Shown here one piece after another: positions 7,978-19,631 of a stretch of 64,000 bases of DNA. The stretch's first letter is position 1. Each line of letters opens with the position of its first letter. Below the pieces are notes generated by a model. That model was not told where the DNA came from, made no database searches, and saw nothing but the letters and a program-made list of their open reading frames with translations. The position numbers were made by a program, and so were the translations under genes. The DNA lies in contig NZ_BAAGBE010000001.1 of the NCBI RefSeq assembly GCF_047149785.1, forward strand, positions 1,178,001 through 1,242,000, read 5' to 3'. This stretch comes from Nitrobacter sp047149785. GTDB taxonomy: Bacteria > Pseudomonadota > Alphaproteobacteria > Rhizobiales > Xanthobacteraceae.

Positions 7978-9477
7978 ATGGAGATTCTGACCACCAGTGA
8001 AATGGAGCAGGCCGACCGGCTCGCTATTGCGGGGGGCGGGTCGGGTTTCGCGCTGATGCTGCGAGCCGGGCAGGCGGTGGCGGACGCGGCCACCGACCTC
8101 GTCGGTCAGGGCTCCATCCTGGTTGTCGCCGGGGTCGGCAATAACGGCGGGGATGGATTTGTCGCGGCGACCGAACTGGCTGCGCGCGGCCACGACGTCT
8201 CGGTGATCCTGCTGGGCGCGCGGGACAGCCTGAAGGGCGACGCCGCGCTCGCGGCCAAGGGCTGGAAGGGGCCGGTGCTCCCTTGCGACCTGTCCGCGCT
8301 CGGCTCGCCCGCGTTGATTGTCGACGCGCTGTTCGGCGCAGGGCTCAACCGGCCGGTCAGGGGCGATCCTCTGGCGATGATCGAGGCCATCAACGCCAAC
8401 GGCGCGCCGGTGCTCAGCATCGATCTGCCGAGCGGCATCAGCGGCACCACCGGCGCAATCATGGGGGCTGCGGTGCGCGCCACCGAGACCGTAACCTTCT
8501 TTCGCAAGAAGCCGGCGCATCTGCTGCTGCCGGGCCGGATTCATTGCGGCCGGGTGCGCGTTGCCGACATCGGCATCCCCGATGCCGTGCTGGACGAGAT
8601 TCGTCCTGCGACCTTTGAGAATATTTCGGATTACTGGCAGGGCGCGTTTCCGGTGCCGCGCACCGACGGGCACAAATATGCGCGAGGACACGCCGTTGTC
8701 GTATCCGGCGATCTGACCTCGACCGGGGCGGCCCGATTGTCGGCGCGCGGAGCCCTGCGGGCCGGGGCGGGGCTTGTGACGGTGCTCTCCCCGGACGAAG
8801 CGCTGGGCGCGAACGCGGCGTCGCTGACCGCGGTGATGGTCCGGCGCATGAATGGCCCGGCCGGATTTGCGGACCTCCTGACGGACCGGCGCATCAATAC
8901 CTGCGTGATCGGACCCGGCGCCGGAATCGGCGAGCAGACCCGTGCGCTGGTGTTGACGGCGCTCGCCGCAACCCCGGCGCTGGTGCTCGACGCCGACGCC
9001 CTGACGAGCTTTGCCGATTCGCCGGCTCGGCTGTTCGACGCGGTCAAATCCGCCGGGAGAGACGACATTGTCCTGACGCCGCACGAAGGCGAGTTCCATC
9101 GCCTTTTCAGCGAAATGAGCAACAAATATCCACTTCGCTCGAAACTTGAGCGGGTGCGCGCCGCGGCCGAGCGTTCGGGCGCGATCGTGCTGCTCAAGGG
9201 GCCGGACACCGTGGTGGCCTCGCCCGACGGCCGCGCGACGATCGCGGCCAACGCGCCGCCGTGGCTGGCCACGGCAGGCTCAGGCGATGTGCTGTCCGGC
9301 ATGATCGGCGGACTGCTGGCGCAGGGCGTGCCGGCATTCGAGGCGGCATGCATCGGCGTCTGGATGCACGGCGAAGCCGGACAGGAAGCGGGTCCGGGGC
9401 TGATCGCGGAGGACCTGCCGGAGGTTCTGCCCGCCGTGTTGCGGCGGCTCTATGACCGGTTCGGGATCGATTATTAG
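7978..9477 (+). CDS. nnr: Bifunctional NAD(P)H-hydrate epimerase / ADP-dependent NAD(P)H-hydrate dehydratase
   Basis: Repairs damaged NAD(P)HX. Residues 1-215 are the YjeF_N epimerase domain (VVAGVGNNGGDGFVAATELA, then IVDALFGAGLNRPV and SIDLPSGISG). Residues 225-499 are the ribokinase-like dehydratase (VVVSGDLTSTGAARLSARGA, HEGEFHRLF, LLKGPDTVVASPDG, ATAGSGDVLSGMIGG with the catalytic Asp of GSGD). Full length for the fused bacterial form, 499 residues. ATG 7978 starts the conserved MEILTTSEMEQADRLAI; the frame is open for 24 further codons upstream but without homology-like sequence. Cytosolic, stand-alone gene. Very confident. Confidence 0.95.
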   Translation: MEILTTSEMEQADRLAIAGGGSGFALMLRAGQAVADAATDLVGQGSILVVAGVGNNGGDGFVAATELAARGHDVSVILLGARDSLKGDAALAAKGWKGPVLPCDLSALGSPALIVDALFGAGLNRPVRGDPLAMIEAINANGAPVLSIDLPSGISGTTGAIMGAAVRATETVTFFRKKPAHLLLPGRIHCGRVRVADIGIPDAVLDEIRPATFENISDYWQGAFPVPRTDGHKYARGHAVVVSGDLTSTGAARLSARGALRAGAGLVTVLSPDEALGANAASLTAVMVRRMNGPAGFADLLTDRRINTCVIGPGAGIGEQTRALVLTALAATPALVLDADALTSFADSPARLFDAVKSAGRDDIVLTPHEGEFHRLFSEMSNKYPLRSKLERVRAAAERSGAIVLLKGPDTVVASPDGRATIAANAPPWLATAGSGDVLSGMIGGLLAQGVPAFEAACIGVWMHGEAGQEAGPGLIAEDLPEVLPAVLRRLYDRFGIDY

Positions 9478-9525
9478 AACGTTTTCTTCACGCGAGTACC
9501 CCCTTCGCTTCGCTTCGAAACGCTA
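9478..9525 (+). repeat. Interspersed repeat family A, copy 3 (truncated)
   Basis: ACGTTTTCTTCACGCGAGTA followed by CTTCGCTTCGAAACGCTATT matches the body of family A but lacks the hairpin head and has drifted. It fills the gap between the convergent nnr and multicopper-oxidase-like genes and overlaps the stop of the latter. Confidence 0.6.
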
Positions 9526-10857
9526 TTCCGCCACGAACCATCGCATCTTGCGCGGCGCGCTCCATTCCACCGCCATGGTCTCGACCAGCCAGGCTCCGGC
9601 GACGTCGGCGGCGAAAGCGATTCGCTGCGTCTGCCCGGCGTCGACCAGAACGGTATCCAGCCAGAACGGTTTCCAGCCGTCGTCGAGCCGATCGAGCAGA
9701 CGAAAGTGGTGGCCGTGCAGATGAAACACCATGGGAACTGCTGCCGGGTTGGTCAGAGCGAGCACCACGGTTCGGCCCTGCTTGACGCGAAACGCCGGGG
9801 CCGAATCGGTGCTGAATTGCACCGGCGCCGCCCACGACGTCGGTTTCCCGCCGGAAGAGGCCAGCGGCACGTCGACGCGCAGCGCAGTCTCCAGATCGAG
9901 CCGCGCCGGCAGGCTCTCGGACGGCAATGGGGCGGGTGTCGGCAACGGTGCGGACCGAAAGGGTTTGTCGGCGGAGACGTGCAGTCGGGCGATCTGACGC
10001 GAACTCCCGCCGTCATGCAGGGTAATGGCTGATGTCGTTCCTGCGGGACGCGTTGCGTCGATAACGGCGTCGACCCGGGTTCCCGGGGCCAGCACCAATC
10101 GGCCGTTGCGCGCCAGGAACGGCTCGGCCGGCCGGCTGTCGATCGCCATGACCCGGACATCCAGATTCTGGATTCCGAGAGCGATTGCATTGCGCTGGCA
10201 GGCGTTGATGAACCTCAATCTGAGCCGTTCATTGGCCCGCAAGGTAAGGTCGAGCGCGGGCCTTCCGTTCACCAGATAGAGCGGTGCTCCGGCCGTTTTT
10301 CCGCTCGCGCCGGGAGCGATCGGGAGCCCTTCAGCGTCGAGCCGCCAGTCCTCGAGCAGCATCACCTCGTCGCGGTCGACCTCGACCGGTGTCGGTTCCT
10401 CGACGATCAGGGCCTGAGCGGGTGAGGACTGCGCCAGACCGTCGCCGAGAAGGCGGGCATCGCACAGAAAAGTTCCCGCCTGACGCAGCGGCAGAGAAAA
10501 GCGGTCGCTTCCGCCCGGCGAGACCGGCCGCCGAGCGGTCAACGGCTCGATTGAAGGCACGCCGTCCATCCCGTGCCAGTTCAGGACCAACGGCGCCGGA
10601 AGACCGTTATGCAGCGTCAAATCGATCGCCTCATCGTGGCGGAAACGCAGGTTGGCCGGGGAGCCTCCGGCTTGGAGCGTCCAGACCGCGGTTTCGTCTC
10701 GATCCGGCCCGAGCCGGAGAGGGGCCGGCGTCGCGTCAAAAGCAAGCGTTTGCGAGGTTCGCGCTTGCGCGTGGATCGCGGGCATCGGGCCCGCCGCGGC
10801 GGCCCCGATGCCGGCCAGCAGATGCCGCCGGGTGAGTTGAACTGGACGACGCGTCAT
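9523..10857 (-). CDS. Tat-exported multicopper-oxidase-fold protein with degenerate copper sites
   Basis: A 444-residue cupredoxin-repeat protein. The N-terminus carries a twin-arginine signal (LTRRHLLAGIGAAAAG, R10-R11, cleavage near AIHA at 30). Copper motifs are only partly kept: NWHGMDG has a single His (H95) where HWHG is usual; the WYHSH position reads FLCDARLLG; HLHGHHF (H379, H381, H383) is intact; and the C-terminal HCHIxxHxxxGM motif that supplies the T1 and T3 ligands is absent, the protein ending in KMRWFVAE. Architecture therefore matches MCO/SufI(FtsP)-like proteins that may be structural rather than oxidases. No copper genes adjoin it; the copper locus is 31 kb away. Start ATG 10857 gives the complete Tat signal. 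Confidence 0.85.
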   Translation of the reverse strand: MTRRPVQLTRRHLLAGIGAAAAGPMPAIHAQARTSQTLAFDATPAPLRLGPDRDETAVWTLQAGGSPANLRFRHDEAIDLTLHNGLPAPLVLNWHGMDGVPSIEPLTARRPVSPGGSDRFSLPLRQAGTFLCDARLLGDGLAQSSPAQALIVEEPTPVEVDRDEVMLLEDWRLDAEGLPIAPGASGKTAGAPLYLVNGRPALDLTLRANERLRLRFINACQRNAIALGIQNLDVRVMAIDSRPAEPFLARNGRLVLAPGTRVDAVIDATRPAGTTSAITLHDGGSSRQIARLHVSADKPFRSAPLPTPAPLPSESLPARLDLETALRVDVPLASSGGKPTSWAAPVQFSTDSAPAFRVKQGRTVVLALTNPAAVPMVFHLHGHHFRLLDRLDDGWKPFWLDTVLVDAGQTQRIAFAADVAGAWLVETMAVEWSAPRKMRWFVAE

Positions 10858-11272
10858 CGTCGATGCCGATCATTTTCCTCGGGCCCTGTCCAGCAGTCCG
10901 GGGCGCGCCGAACGGCCATTTTTTTGCTGCGGACCGGTATCGTCATGTTATAAGCCCGCCGCATTGGGCGCGCTGAGGATGCCGGGAGATGAGCCTGGCC
11001 TTTTTTGGTGCGCCCGGTTTCAACTCATTGGAGCAGGACGTCTACCGAAAGCCGCTTCGCATTTTTCGGCATCACGCTCGGCATCACCGGCCGCACTTGA
11101 TGCGCCCAGTGGTCCGGTTTTAACATTCGCATCCCGTTTCCGCAGACATTTCTGCGAATGTCGGAATCGAAGGATCGCTAGCAAATATAAAAGGCTCTCG
11201 TGGAGTTTTTGGATTTGACATTCGCTTTGCCGACTCAGCCAAGTGGTTGCAACTGTCGAATCCACTCCACCA
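10858..11272. other. Intergenic gap before tRNA-Leu; no gene supported
   Basis: 415 bp divergent between the multicopper-like gene and tRNA-Leu. A TTGACA (11215-11220) lies 52 bp before the tRNA and could be its -35, but I see no convincing -10 at the right distance. Open frames here (for example 10964-11218) have no RBS or protein-like composition. Confidence 0.5.
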
Positions 11273-11357
<85 letters not shown>

Positions 11358-11507
11358 AGCGCCTCAGCGTTTGAGCAAACGACCTCAGGCAGCTATCCGG
11401 ATGGATAGATGCCGGCTGTACCACGATGCAGGCACGTCGCCGCGCATCGACCGATTGACAATGATCCGGCCGTCTCAAGCCGGGCCGAGCGGAAGAAGAT
11501 TGACGCC

Positions 11508-12869
11508 ATGCAGGTGAACGAAACCCTCGCCGAGGGACTGAGGCACGATTTCCAGATCAGCGTTACGGCCACCGAAATCGTGGCCAAGGCGGACGCGCGG
11601 TTGGCCGACCTCAGGGGCCGGGTGAAGCTCGACGGCTTTCGTCCGGGCAAGGTGCCGGTCAGCCACCTCAAGAGGGTCTACGGCCGTTCCCTGATGGTCG
11701 AAACCATCGAGGACATGATCCGCGATACCAACATGAAAATCGTCGCCGACCATGGCTTCAAGCTCGCGGGCAATCCCAAGGTGGCGATGCCGTCGGACGA
11801 AAAGGAGATCGAGGACATCCTCGCGGGCAAAGCCGACCTCAGCTACACCGTGACGATGGAAGTCGTGCCGGCGATCGAACTCGCCGACTTCAAGAGCTTC
11901 AATATCGAAAAGCCGGTGGTCGAGGTGTCCGACGCCGATGTCGACGAAGGCATCAAGCGGATCGCCGACCAGAACCGCAACTACTCCGCGCGCGGAGAGG
12001 GCGCGAAGGCCGAGAACGGCGATCGCGTGACCATCTCGTTCAAGGGCACCATCGACGGCGAGCCGTTCGATGGCGGCAGCAGCGAGGACATTCTGGTCGT
12101 GCTCGGCTCGAACGCTCTCATTCCCGGGTTTGAAGAGCAACTGGTCGGGATCGGCGTCGGCGAAACCCGCGTCGTCAGGGCATCGTTCCCCAAGAACTAT
12201 GCCGACAAGGAGCTTGCGGGAAAGGACGCCGAGTTCGAGACCACGGCAAGCATGATCGAGATGCCGGAAGATACCCAGATCAACGACGAGTTCGCCCAGA
12301 GCATCGGTCTGGAGACGCTCGATCAGTTGAAAAAAGCCGTCCGCGAGCGACTCGCCGCCGAATTTGGCCGCGCCATGCGGCAACACGTCAAACGCGCGTT
12401 GTTCGACCGCCTCGACGAGACGCACAAGTTCGAAACGCCACCGACGCTGGTCGAGGAGGAATTCGAGCAGGTGTGGAATTCGATCAAGTCGGAGATGGAC
12501 TCGAACAACAAGACCTTCGCCGACGAGGACACCACCGAGGAAGCCGCCAGGGAAGAGTACCGCCGGATTGCCGACCGCCGGGTGCGGCTCAGCCTGGTGC
12601 TGTCCGAGATCGGCGAAAGGAACGGCATCTCGGTCACGGATGACGAAATCAACCGCGCATTGATCGATCGCGCGCGTCAGATGCCGGGCCGCGAGAAGGA
12701 AATTTGGGATTACTACAAGAAGAATCCCCAGGCCATGGCCCAGATTCGTGCCCCGCTTTTCGAGAACAAGGTGGTTGACTTCATCCTCGAACTCGCCAAC
12801 GTCACGGACAAGACGGTGACGCGCGAGGATCTCTACAAGGATTACGAGGCGAACCATGTCGCGGACTGA
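11508..12869 (+). CDS. tig: Trigger factor (ribosome-associated chaperone / PPIase)
   Basis: A 453-residue chaperone that binds nascent chains at the ribosome exit. The ribosome-docking loop GFRPGKVP is at 43-50; the FKBP-type PPIase domain runs about 165-250 (GDRVTISFKGTIDGEPFDGG, then ALIPGFEEQLVGI); the helical C-terminal arms follow. Length fits the family (E. coli 432). ATG 11508 (MQVNETLAEGLRHDF) is chosen; upstream in-frame codons overlap the tRNA-Leu 3' flank and lack an RBS. First of the tig-clpP-clpX-lon proteostasis block, all plus strand but separated by 300-425 bp, so each gene probably has its own promoter. Confidence 0.97.
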   Translation: MQVNETLAEGLRHDFQISVTATEIVAKADARLADLRGRVKLDGFRPGKVPVSHLKRVYGRSLMVETIEDMIRDTNMKIVADHGFKLAGNPKVAMPSDEKEIEDILAGKADLSYTVTMEVVPAIELADFKSFNIEKPVVEVSDADVDEGIKRIADQNRNYSARGEGAKAENGDRVTISFKGTIDGEPFDGGSSEDILVVLGSNALIPGFEEQLVGIGVGETRVVRASFPKNYADKELAGKDAEFETTASMIEMPEDTQINDEFAQSIGLETLDQLKKAVRERLAAEFGRAMRQHVKRALFDRLDETHKFETPPTLVEEEFEQVWNSIKSEMDSNNKTFADEDTTEEAAREEYRRIADRRVRLSLVLSEIGERNGISVTDDEINRALIDRARQMPGREKEIWDYYKKNPQAMAQIRAPLFENKVVDFILELANVTDKTVTREDLYKDYEANHVAD

Positions 12870-13214
12870 CGGGCCGTGCATCGATCGGGCATCGGGCTCT
12901 GCCCGCGTCCGAAATTGATGCTACCGATCGAAACCGCCGTCGCGAGCGCTGTCCGCGACGTGTCGCGTGCTCCGGGTCGGGCTGGACTGGCGGCCGGGGT
13001 GCGAATCGCCAAATCGGACCATGGGGGCCACGCCGCTCCGCGCTGCTCTCTTGTCGTCAGAGCCATCGGCTCATATCTTTGGGCCGTGCTTGCTTGTCCT
13101 GCATCACGCGACGTTCATCCGCACCGGAAAACGCGAGACCGCCGGTTGCGTCTCGGATGTTTCTCGTCGGATGTTCCTCGCCGCCAACTGCTGACACAAA
13201 CTTTTGGGTGATCA
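12870..13214. other. Intergenic gap tig-clpP; no gene supported
   Basis: 345 bp. It should hold the clpP promoter, but no clear RpoD or RpoH hexamer pair is recognisable to me. Open frames on both strands (12876-13211 plus, 12842-13066 minus) look like GC-bias shadows. Confidence 0.5.
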
Positions 13215-13850
13215 ATGCGCGATCCAGTCGAAACCTACATGAACCTCGTGCCGATGGTGGTCGAGCAGACCAACCGCGGCGAGAGGGCTTACGACATCTT
13301 TTCCCGGCTGCTGAAGGAGCGCATCATCTTCGTGACCGGCGGGGTCGAAGACAATATGTCGATGCTGATCGTCGCCCAGCTCCTGTTTCTCGAGGCCGAG
13401 AATCCCAAGAAGGAAATCTCGATGTACATCAATTCGCCGGGCGGCGTGGTGACATCGGGGCTCGCGATCTACGACACGATGCAGTTCATTCGTCCGCCGG
13501 TCGCGACGCTGTGCACCGGGCAGGCCGCGTCGATGGGCTCGCTGCTGCTGGCTGCCGGCGAAAAGGACATGCGGCATGCGCTCCCCAACGCGCGCATCAT
13601 GGTGCATCAGCCCTCCGGCGGCTTCCAGGGGCAGGCGACCGACATCATGCTGCATGCCCAGGAAATCCTGAACCTCAAGAAGCGGCTCAACGAAATCTAC
13701 GTCAAGCACACGGGACAGACCTACAAGGCGATCGAGGATGCGCTGGAGCGCGACAAATTCCTTACCGCCGAGATGGCTCGCGATTTCGGCCTCGTCGACA
13801 AGGTGATCGACAAGCGCGCTGAAGAGCCCGCCGCTCCCAAGGCTTCATGA
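13215..13850 (+). CDS. clpP: ATP-dependent Clp protease proteolytic subunit
   Basis: A 211-residue serine protease that forms the tetradecameric chamber used by ClpX and ClpA. Catalytic triad S106 (GQAASMGS), H131 (MVHQPSGG) and D180 (ERDKF). The handle/axial elements YINSPGGVVTSGLAIYDTMQ are intact. An N-terminal MRDPVETYMNLVPMVVEQT matches the alphaproteobacterial form, where the start is usually this ATG. The partner clpX lies 425 bp downstream. Confident. Confidence 0.98.
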   Translation: MRDPVETYMNLVPMVVEQTNRGERAYDIFSRLLKERIIFVTGGVEDNMSMLIVAQLLFLEAENPKKEISMYINSPGGVVTSGLAIYDTMQFIRPPVATLCTGQAASMGSLLLAAGEKDMRHALPNARIMVHQPSGGFQGQATDIMLHAQEILNLKKRLNEIYVKHTGQTYKAIEDALERDKFLTAEMARDFGLVDKVIDKRAEEPAAPKAS

Positions 13851-13861
13851 TCATAATTCCG

Positions 13862-13879
13862 GCCCATCCTGCGATGGGC
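13862..13879 (+). terminator. Hairpin after clpP, possible weak terminator
   Basis: GCCCATC (13862-13868) pairs with GATGGGC (13873-13879) around a CTGC loop, 11 bp after the clpP stop. It is GC-rich but not followed by a T run, so termination is uncertain. Confidence 0.4.
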
Positions 13880-14275
13880 GGGCCGGGTTACCCCGGAGCC
13901 GATTGTACCGCGATACTTTCTGAAAAGTTCCTTTTTGGTGGCGTTTCCGCTTGACTGACGTGATAATCGCGCAACGCTGGGATGAATTCGGTCAAAGAGA
14001 GTCGCGTTGTCGAGGCAAATGGCGCTATTGTTACAATGCGGAGGGCCGGCCGATTAGCGAATTCTTGATAGTCGGCGGGCACCATGGTTCGCTGGCTGGG
14101 TTCAGTTAGCGAGGATGCGCAGGAGAATCGAGTTAACCGCGATTCGCGCGGATTGAGAGTGCAGGGTCTTCCTGGTACGGACTTTGCTCCTATGTGACCT
14201 CGCTTCCTCGGATGTGCCGGAACGGAGCGGGCGAACAGGCGGACTGGCGAGACCGAACGGCGGACGGAGACAGGA
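13880..14275. other. clpX upstream region; no gene supported
   Basis: About 400 bp between the post-clpP hairpin and clpX. It is somewhat AT-richer than the genes, contains CTTGACTGAC near 13950 that could be a -35, but no matching -10. The minus-strand frame covering 13888-14310 crosses the clpX start and is treated as a shadow. Confidence 0.45.
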
Positions 14276-15550
14276 ATGAGTAAGGTCGGTACGGGCGACT
14301 CCAAGAACACGCTCTATTGCTCGTTTTGCGGCAAGAGTCAGCATGAAGTGCGCAAGCTGATTGCGGGTCCTACCGTATTTATCTGCGACGAATGCGTTGA
14401 GCTGTGCATGGACATCATTCGCGAGGAGAACAAGTCCTCGCTGGTGAAATCGCGCGACGGCATTCCGACTCCGAAGGAAATCTGCAAGGTCCTGGACGAT
14501 TACGTCATCGGACAGGGCCATGCCAAGAAGGTGCTGTCGGTCGCGGTTCACAATCACTACAAGCGGCTCAATCACCAGACCAAGCACAACGACGTCGAAC
14601 TCGCGAAGTCGAACATCCTGCTGATCGGTCCCACCGGATCGGGCAAGACGTTGCTTGCGCAGACGCTGGCGCGCATCCTCGACGTTCCGTTCACGATGGC
14701 CGATGCCACCACGCTGACCGAAGCCGGCTATGTCGGCGAGGACGTCGAGAACATCATCCTGAAGCTGTTGCAGTCCGCCGACTACAACGTCGAGCGCGCG
14801 CAGCGCGGCATCGTCTATATCGACGAGATCGACAAGATTTCGCGCAAGTCCGACAATCCCTCGATCACCCGCGACGTGTCGGGCGAGGGCGTGCAGCAGG
14901 CGTTGCTGAAGATCATGGAGGGCACGATTGCGAGCGTGCCGCCGCAGGGCGGTCGCAAGCATCCGCAGCAGGAGTTCCTCCAGGTCGATACGACGAATAT
15001 CCTGTTCATCTGCGGCGGCGCGTTCTCCGGCCTGGAGAAAATCATTTCGGCGCGCGGGCGGACCACCTCGATCGGTTTCGCGGCGCAGGTGCTTGCGCCG
15101 GAAGATCGCCGCACCGGTGAAATCTTCAGGCATGTCGAGCCGGAGGATTTGCTGAAGTACGGCCTGATCCCCGAATTCGTCGGGCGTCTGCCTGTCGTCG
15201 CCACGCTCGAGGACCTCGACGAAGCGTCGCTGAAGAAGATCCTGACCGATCCGAAGAATGCGCTGGTGAAGCAGTATCAGCGGTTGTTCGAGATGGAGAA
15301 CATCGAACTGACGTTCGCCGACGAGGCGCTCGGCGCGGTCGCTCGCAAGGCGATCGAACGCAAGACCGGCGCGCGCGGATTGCGCTCGATTCTCGAAAGC
15401 ATCCTGCTCGAGACCATGTTCGACCTTCCGGGTCTGGAAGGAGTCGAGGAGGTCGTGATCTCGCGCGAAGTGGTTGAGGGAACCGCGCGACCGCTGTACA
15501 TTTATGCGGATCGCTCGGACCGCGCGAGCGAGACCAGCGCCAGCGCTTGA
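14276..15550 (+). CDS. clpX: ClpX ATPase, unfoldase of ClpXP
   Basis: A 424-residue AAA+ unfoldase that delivers substrates to ClpP; in Caulobacter ClpXP drives the cell cycle. The N-terminal zinc domain has C15, C18, C37 and C40 (YCSFCGK, FICDECVELC). Walker A GPTGSGKT at 118-125, Walker B IVYIDEIDKI, sensor and pore loops (GYVGEDVE) and the RKTGARGLRSILE sensor-2 motif are intact. Start ATG 14276 preceded by GACAGGA. Full length. Confidence 0.98.
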   Translation: MSKVGTGDSKNTLYCSFCGKSQHEVRKLIAGPTVFICDECVELCMDIIREENKSSLVKSRDGIPTPKEICKVLDDYVIGQGHAKKVLSVAVHNHYKRLNHQTKHNDVELAKSNILLIGPTGSGKTLLAQTLARILDVPFTMADATTLTEAGYVGEDVENIILKLLQSADYNVERAQRGIVYIDEIDKISRKSDNPSITRDVSGEGVQQALLKIMEGTIASVPPQGGRKHPQQEFLQVDTTNILFICGGAFSGLEKIISARGRTTSIGFAAQVLAPEDRRTGEIFRHVEPEDLLKYGLIPEFVGRLPVVATLEDLDEASLKKILTDPKNALVKQYQRLFEMENIELTFADEALGAVARKAIERKTGARGLRSILESILLETMFDLPGLEGVEEVVISREVVEGTARPLYIYADRSDRASETSASA

Positions 15551-15856
15551 TCGAGGCGTTTGAGGCGCTCTTGTCGACGCAAGACGTCGCCGCCGGTCGT
15601 TCCGCGCGGCGCGTGGCGGCTATGCAAGCGGCGGTTCCGGACTCCCTGAAAGCTGCCGCTTTCCTTCACTTGACACGCTGGCGGTTGATGGCCACCTAAT
15701 GCTGTCGGCGGCGACGCATGTGGCGTTCGCGGCACCAGGGCAGGTAAGGCACCGGATCGCAAAGCCCCATCCTTCTCCGGAAAACTCGGCACCTTGTGGC
15801 GGTTGCGCACGATCTGCGGGCTGCGTACAAGGGGGCGCAACAAAAGGAACAAGGCT
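15551..15856. other. clpX-lon intergenic region with a possible lon promoter
   Basis: 306 bp. Contains CTTGACA (15669-15675) and CCTAAT (15695-15700), which resemble an alphaproteobacterial heat-shock (RpoH-type CTTGA...CYTAT) promoter, though the 19-20-base gap is slightly long. This would fit lon, a classical heat-shock gene. Nothing gene-like is present. Confidence 0.4.
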
Positions 15857-18283
<2,427 letters not shown>

Positions 18284-18308
18284 CTGAGTGTCTTCGATAA
18301 ACCCATGA

Positions 18309-18339
18309 AACGGCGCCCCTTGGGGCGCCGTTGCTTTTT
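18309..18339 (+). terminator. Rho-independent terminator of lon
   Basis: CGGCGCCCC (18311-18319) and GGGGCGCCG (18322-18330) form a perfect 9-bp stem with a two-base apex (in practice a slightly shorter stem), extended by AA/TT, and followed by TTGCTTTTT. This is the best terminator in the window. Confidence 0.9.
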
Positions 18340-18483
18340 GACCGGGTCGTGCCGGATGATCGCAACGGATATCGAGGACGAAACGACTTGCGGCTTTCGT
18401 GCCTCAGCGCCCGGATCGGCGAGCATCGGATGGACCCGGGTTGCAACGGCGGCCGGCGGCTTGCGTGCCGGGAGGCGTCGGCG

Positions 18484-18586
18484 CTAGAGTCTTTTCCGTT
18501 TCATGGAAACGGTAAAGACTCTAGATTCTTGATTTGACGCGTTTTCTTCACGCGAACCGGATTCCACTTCGCTCGAAAACGCTATA
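18484..18586 (+). repeat. Interspersed repeat family A, copy 4 (full length)
   Basis: Starts with a long imperfect hairpin, CTAGAGTCTTT...CCGTTTC-AT-GGAAACGG...AAAGACTCTAG (18484-18524), then GATTTGACGCGTTTTCTTCA, CGCGAACCGGATTCCACTTC and GCTCGAAAACGCTATA. It is the most complete copy and sits 12 bp before tRNA-Val. Confidence 0.75.
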
Positions 18587-18598
18587 AACAGGAGGGGA

Positions 18599-18675
18599 GG
18601 GCGGCTAGCTCAGCTGGTTAGAGCATCTCGTTTACACCGAGAGGGTCGGGAGTTCGAATCTCTCGCCGCCTACCA
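18599..18675 (+). tRNA. tRNA-Val (anticodon UAC)
   Basis: 77-nt cloverleaf: acceptor GGGCGGC with GCCGCCT (one G-U), D arm TAGCTCAGCTGGTTAGAGCA, anticodon stem TCTCG/CGAGA around TTTACAC (anticodon TAC), T arm GGGAGTTCGAATCTCTC, discriminator A and encoded CCA at 18673-18675. Confidence 0.96.
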
Positions 18676-18702
18676 TTGATTGAAGTTTCTGCGGGAGCGG
18701 CG

Positions 18703-19560
18703 ATGGCGGAAGTCCCCCAGACGCGGAACGCGGACCAGATCGCTTACTGGAACGGACCCGGCGGTCAGCGCTGGGTCGACCGGCAGCAGGCTCAGGATGA
18801 GATGCTTGAGCCGGTGTCCGCCATCCTGCTCGATCGCGCCAGACCCCGGCCCGGCGAGCGCGTTGTCGATGTCGGCTGCGGATGCGGGGCGACCACGCGT
18901 GCGTTCGCTGAAAAAGTCGGCGCTTCGGGCCGCGCTCTCGGCGTTGATGTCTCCGCGCCGATGCTGCAACGGGCCAGGCAGGTTGCGCCACAAGGGGCTC
19001 CGATAGAATTCCAGCTCGCTGACGCCAGTGTGTATCCGTTCAAGCCGGGATGGTTTGACCTGATTGCGTCCCGGTTCGGCGTGATGTTCTTCGCCGAGCC
19101 GGGCGCATCGTTCGCCAATCTCAGGAAGGCAATGCGGCGGGACGGCCGGCTGACCTTCGTATGCTGGCGCGAACCTCGGGCCAATCCCTGGCTGATGGCG
19201 CCGCTCCAGGCTGCTTACCGTCATGTCCCGAAGCTGCCCGAAGTCGGACCGGAAGACCCGGGTCCGTTTTCGCTCGCATCCGAAACGCGCGTTCATCGCA
19301 TTCTCGGCGAGGCAGGTTTTTCCGACGTGGCGATGGAAGCTTGCGATCTCACGTTGGATGTCGCGATCGGAAACGGGCTCGACGCCGCCGTCGAATCGGC
19401 GCTTCGGATCGGCCCCACCAGTCGCGCGATTGAGGGACAGCCTGCCGATATCGTCGCCGCTGTGAGGGCGTCCGTCCATGAAGCGCTCGCGCCGTTCGTC
19501 CAGGGGCAGGCCGTGATGCTGCCGGCATCGATATGGATCGTATCCGCGCGCAATCCGTGA
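18703..19560 (+). CDS. Class I SAM-dependent methyltransferase
   Basis: A 285-residue cytosolic methyltransferase. SAM motif I is VVDVGCGCGATTRAF near residue 52; motif post-I ALGVDVSAPML, and FDLIASRFGVMFFAEP (motif IV region) follow, the arrangement of UbiE/Coq5-like enzymes. Substrate not predictable. ATG 18703 is preferred because it has GCGGGAGCGGCG before it; the frame extends back to TTG 18676, directly at the tRNA end, which would be awkward. It starts 27 bp after tRNA-Val, so it may be co-transcribed with the tRNA. Confidence 0.88.
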   Translation: MAEVPQTRNADQIAYWNGPGGQRWVDRQQAQDEMLEPVSAILLDRARPRPGERVVDVGCGCGATTRAFAEKVGASGRALGVDVSAPMLQRARQVAPQGAPIEFQLADASVYPFKPGWFDLIASRFGVMFFAEPGASFANLRKAMRRDGRLTFVCWREPRANPWLMAPLQAAYRHVPKLPEVGPEDPGPFSLASETRVHRILGEAGFSDVAMEACDLTLDVAIGNGLDAAVESALRIGPTSRAIEGQPADIVAAVRASVHEALAPFVQGQAVMLPASIWIVSARNP

Positions 19561-19631
19561 TCGCGGTGGCCGAGAGCATGGCCTGTTCAAGGTCAATCGG
19601 GCTGCCGGACATGCTTCCAGAGGAGAAATGC

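Noticed and set aside
12870..13214. Possible small gene before clpP
   Set aside because: Frames on both strands have no RBS and biased composition; treated as promoter region.
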